From the NCBI GenBank assembly GCA_964560765.1, contig CAZLMG010000005.1:1-64000 (forward strand): a DNA stretch of 64,000 nt, read 5' to 3'. The stretch comes from CAZLMG01 sp964560765. Its GTDB lineage: Bacteria; Bdellovibrionota_B; Oligoflexia; Oligoflexales; CAZLMG01. Below the pieces are notes generated by a model. It did not search any database. It was not told the origin of the DNA and saw only the letters and a program-made list of their open reading frames with translations. The position numbers and the translations under genes were made by a program. Shown here piece after piece: positions 60,631-64,000 of this stretch; the first letter of the stretch is position 1, and every line of letters starts with the position of its first letter.

Positions 60631-61538
60631 TCAGCCACACCTAGGCGCATTAATTTCTCCAGAGTACGACTATAGGCCTCTTGAATGAGCTCCTGACTGG
60701 ACGGTTGCGGCGTTACTAACGGAAGTCGAACACCATCGCCACAGAAACTCATGCGGTTGAGTAAATGCTTTGCTGGGGTTGGATTGCTTTCGACAAACAG
60801 TGCATCAATCACGGGAATCAACGAAAGATGGATATCCTTTGCGGCATCTATCTGGCTATCGTTGAATAATTCTGTCATTCGAACCATTGATTTAGGGAAA
60901 ATGTTGCTGACAACACTGATACAGCCGGATCCCCCTGCACAGAGCGACGGTAAGTAGGTGATATCATCTCCGGAGAGAAAACATGCCCGCGACCTTGCGG
61001 CGGCTCTCGTAAAGAAGGCAATATCTCCAGACGCTTCCTTGACGGCTGCGACGCCAGGCAAATTACTGATCTCTGCCAGCACTTGATGGGATAGAAACTG
61101 TCCCGTTCTAGCGGGGACGTGATAAACGCAAATGGGCAGCGATACCGCATCTGCAATGGCTTCAATATGTGCCGCTAATCCCGCGACGGAGGGTTTGTTG
61201 TATGGCGGAGTCACAATTAACAGTGAATCTGCCCCAGCATCTGCCGACAACTTTGAAAGCTCAATCGTCTGCGAGGTATTGTTGCTGCCAGTGCCAGCCA
61301 TGACTCGGACATCTCTCGGTAGTAACGTCCGAGCCTTTTTCACCAGGGACAGTTTTTCCTGTGCCGTGAGCGTTGGGGACTCGCCTGTTGTGCCAAAGAC
61401 CACCACCCCAGTTACCTTTGCGTTTGCTTGACGTGCAAGCAGCGTTTCAAAAGCCGCCCAGTCAATGGAGGAATCAGCCTTAAACGGCGTAACGATCGCA
61501 GTCCAGACTCCATCAAACTTGTGGTCGTTTCCAGTCAT
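60627..61538 (-). CDS. dapA: 4-hydroxy-tetrahydrodipicolinate synthase
   Basis: Aldolase that condenses pyruvate with aspartate semialdehyde. 303 residues. The active-site motifs are VVFGTTGESPTLTAQEK, YNKPSVAGLAAH, ICVYHVPARTGQFLS with the catalytic Tyr, and VAAVKEASGD with the Schiff-base Lys. A dozen nucleotides after the ArgH-like gene, with GAGG 9 nt ahead of the ATG, and coupled to dapB. The operon reads argH-like/lptM fusion, dapA, dapB; lysA is not between them here. Confidence 0.95.
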   Translation of the reverse strand: MTGNDHKFDGVWTAIVTPFKADSSIDWAAFETLLARQANAKVTGVVVFGTTGESPTLTAQEKLSLVKKARTLLPRDVRVMAGTGSNNTSQTIELSKLSADAGADSLLIVTPPYNKPSVAGLAAHIEAIADAVSLPICVYHVPARTGQFLSHQVLAEISNLPGVAAVKEASGDIAFFTRAAARSRACFLSGDDITYLPSLCAGGSGCISVVSNIFPKSMVRMTELFNDSQIDAAKDIHLSLIPVIDALFVESNPTPAKHLLNRMSFCGDGVRLPLVTPQPSSQELIQEAYSRTLEKLMRLGVAE

Positions 61539-61549
61539 GATGCTTGACC

Positions 61550-62938
61550 TCAGTTACCGACATCGCTAGGCGCCGATGTGTTGTCGCTACGAAAAGGAAT
61601 GGTCGGGCGTAAGTCGTCAATTTGGCTCTTTGGACTTCCCTTTAGCCCGCAACCGGTTATACCCGTTGCCAAGAAAAGTGCAATCAGGCTGAACGCAGAA
61701 ATATTCCCCTCGAACAACCTTCTCAGTTTAGTCGATCGGCGCAGGTTCTCTTGCTTCTCGTCAACATTCAGTTGTAGGGACTGGCTGTCTTCATAGCTCT
61801 GCAAGAGTTTCTCGCAACCGCCTACCAGGAGCGGATCGATCCTTCCAAGCTCTGCTGCAATCAAACTAGTGGGTGTCACCGAGTGTGTGCGGCAATAGTC
61901 AAAAAGCGCACCAGCAGCTTGACTGGCTTTTTGTGAGGGGGTTCCTTTGTGCATGAGCTGGGCGACGACGGCCCTACGCAGCTCTTCGGGCCGAATTCGG
62001 GTGCTCGGATCTACGAAATTACGCGTCGCGGAAAGAAGGTTCGAAAGCGAATCTGTCAGTGAGGAAAGATCCCGATTGATGGCGTCGATGGATGCCACAA
62101 CACGCAGACGTTTGAGCTCCCAGAGTTCCACGTTGTCCGTATCAGGCAGAGCCGTGGAAGCCAAAAACTGGAGCTCCGAACGGATGCTGTCACAATTTAC
62201 CAGAGCTGGGGCAGTGGTGTCCTTCAGTAGATTCACCCGCATCTGATTGCAGAACTCTTCGACAGACTCCACGATACTCTGAGCGGCCACGCAGAATAGG
62301 CGTTTCGCCTGCGACTCGGTATGAAACGGAATCGCTTCAGCGCGTACGGCGCTGAAGCCAAGTTGGCTGGCAACAGCGTCATCAATAGCAAACTCAACTT
62401 TATCTGTTCGCCCCAGAGCCGATGGCAGAAACTGCGCCACATGATTCCTGGCGTCCAACATCTGGGAGCAGGCCTGCTCGAGAACTTCCGTCAAGTCGAT
62501 AAGTGCGGTGCTGAATGATGCATGGCCCTCGATTTTTCCACCCACGGTCACAAAGAGTGGACGATTCAAAACAAGATTAACCTTATCGAGTAGAGCTTGG
62601 CCGAGTTCCGAAGCAGTCCGGATGCTGTCGTTCAGCATGCTCAGCATACTGTGGCGCAGCATATTTCGACAAAAGCCAACTTCTCCGTAACGGCAAAGCG
62701 CATACTGAACGACTTCACATGACTGGTGCATGACTTCGATGAATAGAGATGCTTGCAGACCTTGTCCAATGATGCCTTGCTGAATTCCTGTTAGGGTAAC
62801 GCGGAGTTCATCAATGGCGCCTCGGCTCAGTCGCTCATGTTTGGTAATACCGGCAGCGATTCCTGTGAGGAACTCCATCGTGCGGGCAGAGTCCAAACGC
62901 TCTAGCGTGTGTTTTTCAGTGGGACCTAGATGAGCCAT
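61550..62938 (-). CDS. ArgH-like pseudoenzyme fused to an LptM-like lipoprotein tail
   Basis: 462 residues. Residues about 1-385 follow argininosuccinate lyase order: the RSRND segment reads GFCRNMLRHSML (88-99), PLGAGALAGTSFPID-type text reads LPSALGRTDKVEFAIDD (171-187) then LGFSAVR, and the late LMHKGTPSQKASQAAGALFDYC (329-349, quoted in part) matches the ArgH C-domain. Catalysis appears lost: TxHxQ is TVGGK (131-135) and GSSxMPQKKN is ASTALPDTDN (260-269). Residues 414-462 are a separate element: hydrophobic LIALFLATG, then ITGCGLKGSPKS (427-438), the signature of LptM-type small lipoproteins. AAGGAGG lies 5 nt ahead of the ATG. Fusion role unknown. Confidence 0.72.
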   Translation of the reverse strand: MAHLGPTEKHTLERLDSARTMEFLTGIAAGITKHERLSRGAIDELRVTLTGIQQGIIGQGLQASLFIEVMHQSCEVVQYALCRYGEVGFCRNMLRHSMLSMLNDSIRTASELGQALLDKVNLVLNRPLFVTVGGKIEGHASFSTALIDLTEVLEQACSQMLDARNHVAQFLPSALGRTDKVEFAIDDAVASQLGFSAVRAEAIPFHTESQAKRLFCVAAQSIVESVEEFCNQMRVNLLKDTTAPALVNCDSIRSELQFLASTALPDTDNVELWELKRLRVVASIDAINRDLSSLTDSLSNLLSATRNFVDPSTRIRPEELRRAVVAQLMHKGTPSQKASQAAGALFDYCRTHSVTPTSLIAAELGRIDPLLVGGCEKLLQSYEDSQSLQLNVDEKQENLRRSTKLRRLFEGNISAFSLIALFLATGITGCGLKGSPKSQIDDLRPTIPFRSDNTSAPSDVGN

Positions 62939-62946
62939 GGCCGCCT

Positions 62947-62977
62947 CCTTGCAGAAAAAAACTTGTTTTCTGCAAGG
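62947..62977 (-). promoter_or_regulatory. 12-bp hairpin covering part of the ArgH-like gene SD
   Basis: CCTTGCAGAAAA and TTTTCTGCAAGG pair perfectly over 12 bp around a 7-nt loop. On the minus strand its 3' arm contains the first four bases of the SD AAGGAGG. It lies between the barrel gene stop (63019) and the ATG at 62938. It could be a terminator of the barrel gene or a translational switch; the T-run is in the loop/3' arm rather than after the stem. Confidence 0.6.
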
Positions 62978-63018
62978 TTACCCGAAATTAAGCAGCGGTA
63001 CCAGCCGAGAGCAGTTAG

Positions 63019-64000
63019 CTAGAAGCGAAAAACGGCGTGGGCCTCGACCATAAAAGAACTCTTCGCAGCCTCGTTTTTAATCACCTTCCAGGCATCGCCA
63101 GGTAGCGCAAAAGCACCGGCGACTCCGACGGATAGGTCCTTGCCAAAGGTGCGGTCGTATTTCAGATCCAACTCGTAACCAAGCGATTTTCCGGCAAATC
63201 CAATTGGACGCACCGCCTGCGAAGAGGCAAGTGTGTAGACATCTTTAGGAATTCCAGCAACTAGCGATGCCGTGACGAGACGTGCCTCAAAGTTACCAGT
63301 TTCGAGACTTTCGTAGCGAAATCCAAGATTGAAAACAGAAGCATTCATCACGCGGCCCGGGTCGAAAACACCATCAACGCGCAATTGATCAACTTCAGGG
63401 TGTTCGTTGAATAGCAATAGCGCCGGTTTAAAGTTTCTGTGAAAAGCCATGGCACGAGCTGTATTGCCGGAGCCGGCCGCGCGGCTAGGGCTTGCATCCG
63501 TGGGGCGCTCCTTACGATAACCGTTCTGCTCACCCGGGGCATAGGCATACCCGAAGAATACCTCACTCGATTTGGCATTCCCTTGGCGATATTCCGCCGG
63601 ACCAACAAAGGCACCCGAGCGCATCAGCGTGTAGGAAACCTCGCCTGCAACGCCGATTGAGTCGACTTTGTTTTGAACAACGTCCTTCTTAACGCTAGTT
63701 CGCCCACCGTATCGAGCCCAATTTGGATCGGCCGATTTGCCAAGACGAAACAACAATTCGTTGCGAACGGCTAAGTCAGCGAAGAAAAACCCGGTGTACA
63801 AATCGGCAAACTTGATGTCGGTATTCTTGTCGTCGCCAAGTACGTTTGCAAAGTACATTCCAACTTGGCGGGTGAAACTTGATCCAGCGTTTGCTGCGCG
63901 GTTATCGAACTGGATCGAAAAGAAATACTGATCAAGATCTTCTGAACGATTGGTGGCGCTGCCGACATGGCTGCTATTGAGTTCTACGGATGGTCCGGAT
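63019..64000 (-). CDS. outer-membrane beta-barrel protein, partial (runs off the right edge)
   Basis: The frame stays open to the last base, so the N-terminus, with any signal peptide, is outside; at least 326 residues are visible. The Met at 63858 is internal: upstream codons continue barrel-like text (DQYFFSIQFDN). Alternating strands are clear (KSSEVFFGYAYAPG, NLGFRYESLE, GYELDLKYDRTFGKDLSVGVAG in part) and the C-terminus is AHAVFRF with the terminal Phe recognised by BamA. Loops are Asn/Gly/Lys rich, as in alginate-export or DUF3373-like porins, but no family is claimed. Confidence 0.75.
   Translation of the reverse strand, partial: SGPSVELNSSHVGSATNRSEDLDQYFFSIQFDNRAANAGSSFTRQVGMYFANVLGDDKNTDIKFADLYTGFFFADLAVRNELLFRLGKSADPNWARYGGRTSVKKDVVQNKVDSIGVAGEVSYTLMRSGAFVGPAEYRQGNAKSSEVFFGYAYAPGEQNGYRKERPTDASPSRAAGSGNTARAMAFHRNFKPALLLFNEHPEVDQLRVDGVFDPGRVMNASVFNLGFRYESLETGNFEARLVTASLVAGIPKDVYTLASSQAVRPIGFAGKSLGYELDLKYDRTFGKDLSVGVAGAFALPGDAWKVIKNEAAKSSFMVEAHAVFRF

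Noticed and set aside
1..64000. Search for tRNA genes, CRISPR repeats, insertion-sequence ends and prophage genes
   Set aside because: No cloverleaf, no regularly spaced repeats, no transposase or phage structural motif was seen on either strand.

Overview
The window is dense bacterial chromosome: about 56 genes, short gaps, frequent GTG/TTG starts and Shine-Dalgarno (SD) sites. No rRNA, tRNA, CRISPR array, insertion sequence or phage gene was seen. It suggests a Gram-negative, probably aerobic or facultative bacterium of the Bdellovibrionota/Oligoflexia or wider deltaproteobacterial type. Reasons: lipoproteins with thrombospondin-type-3 calcium repeats, a TolQ/TolR/AgmX-type envelope motor cassette, HD-GYP and PilZ proteins, TrmFO, a eukaryote-like IleRS, secA beside an M23 peptidase, and dapA-dapB behind an argH-like gene. 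The lineage is inferred from gene content only.

Layout. 1-1.4 kb: small RHH-like protein, DUF5522 protein, RNase PH. 1.4-14.2 kb: a long leftward gene train (ExbB-like, two ExbD-like, AgmX-domain protein, RNase J, nucleosidase-like, Nudix, NAD-type isocitrate dehydrogenase, PP2C phosphatase, M23 peptidase, SecA, possible tail-anchored protein), preceded by an FHA/HD-GYP regulator. 16-29 kb: PAP2 phosphatase, an M1-peptidase-like protein with lost zinc ligands and a probable beta-barrel tail, fadI-fadJ, a TSP3 lipoprotein, a PilZ protein, a short GlpD-like oxidase and a membrane/envelope protein with five consecutive cysteines. 29-41 kb: ileS, a PF10023 aminopeptidase lipoprotein, mgtE, lipoate ligase, queE, class III aminotransferase, valS. 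41-49.6 kb: TSP3 lipoprotein, matrixin protease, FKBP lipoprotein, gshB, pgk-tpiA, a helical-repeat protein and a receiver-like protein without its phospho-Asp. 49.8-64 kb: trmFO, psd, a pyruvate-kinase-like pseudoenzyme, a barrel protein, CYTH phosphatase, subtilase lipoprotein, yqeY, a large secreted protein, and leftward argH-like/lptM fusion-dapA-dapB. An outer-membrane barrel gene runs off the right edge.

Four proteins keep an enzyme fold but have lost catalytic residues: ArgH-like, pyruvate-kinase-like, M1-like and receiver-like. The most unusual is the ArgH-like one. It ends in a complete LptM-like lipoprotein signal (hydrophobic stretch, then ITGCG) and lies directly before dapA-dapB, behind a perfect 12-bp hairpin that covers part of its SD. 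The motor cassette is also atypical, because its ExbD-like proteins lack the usual transmembrane aspartate.

Several convergent gene pairs overlap at their 3' ends, by 4 to 77 nt. Starts were moved from the longest frame wherever an SD decided the matter (for example isocitrate dehydrogenase, fadJ, trmFO, psd, gshB, pgk). All family calls come from motifs read by eye; no database search was run.
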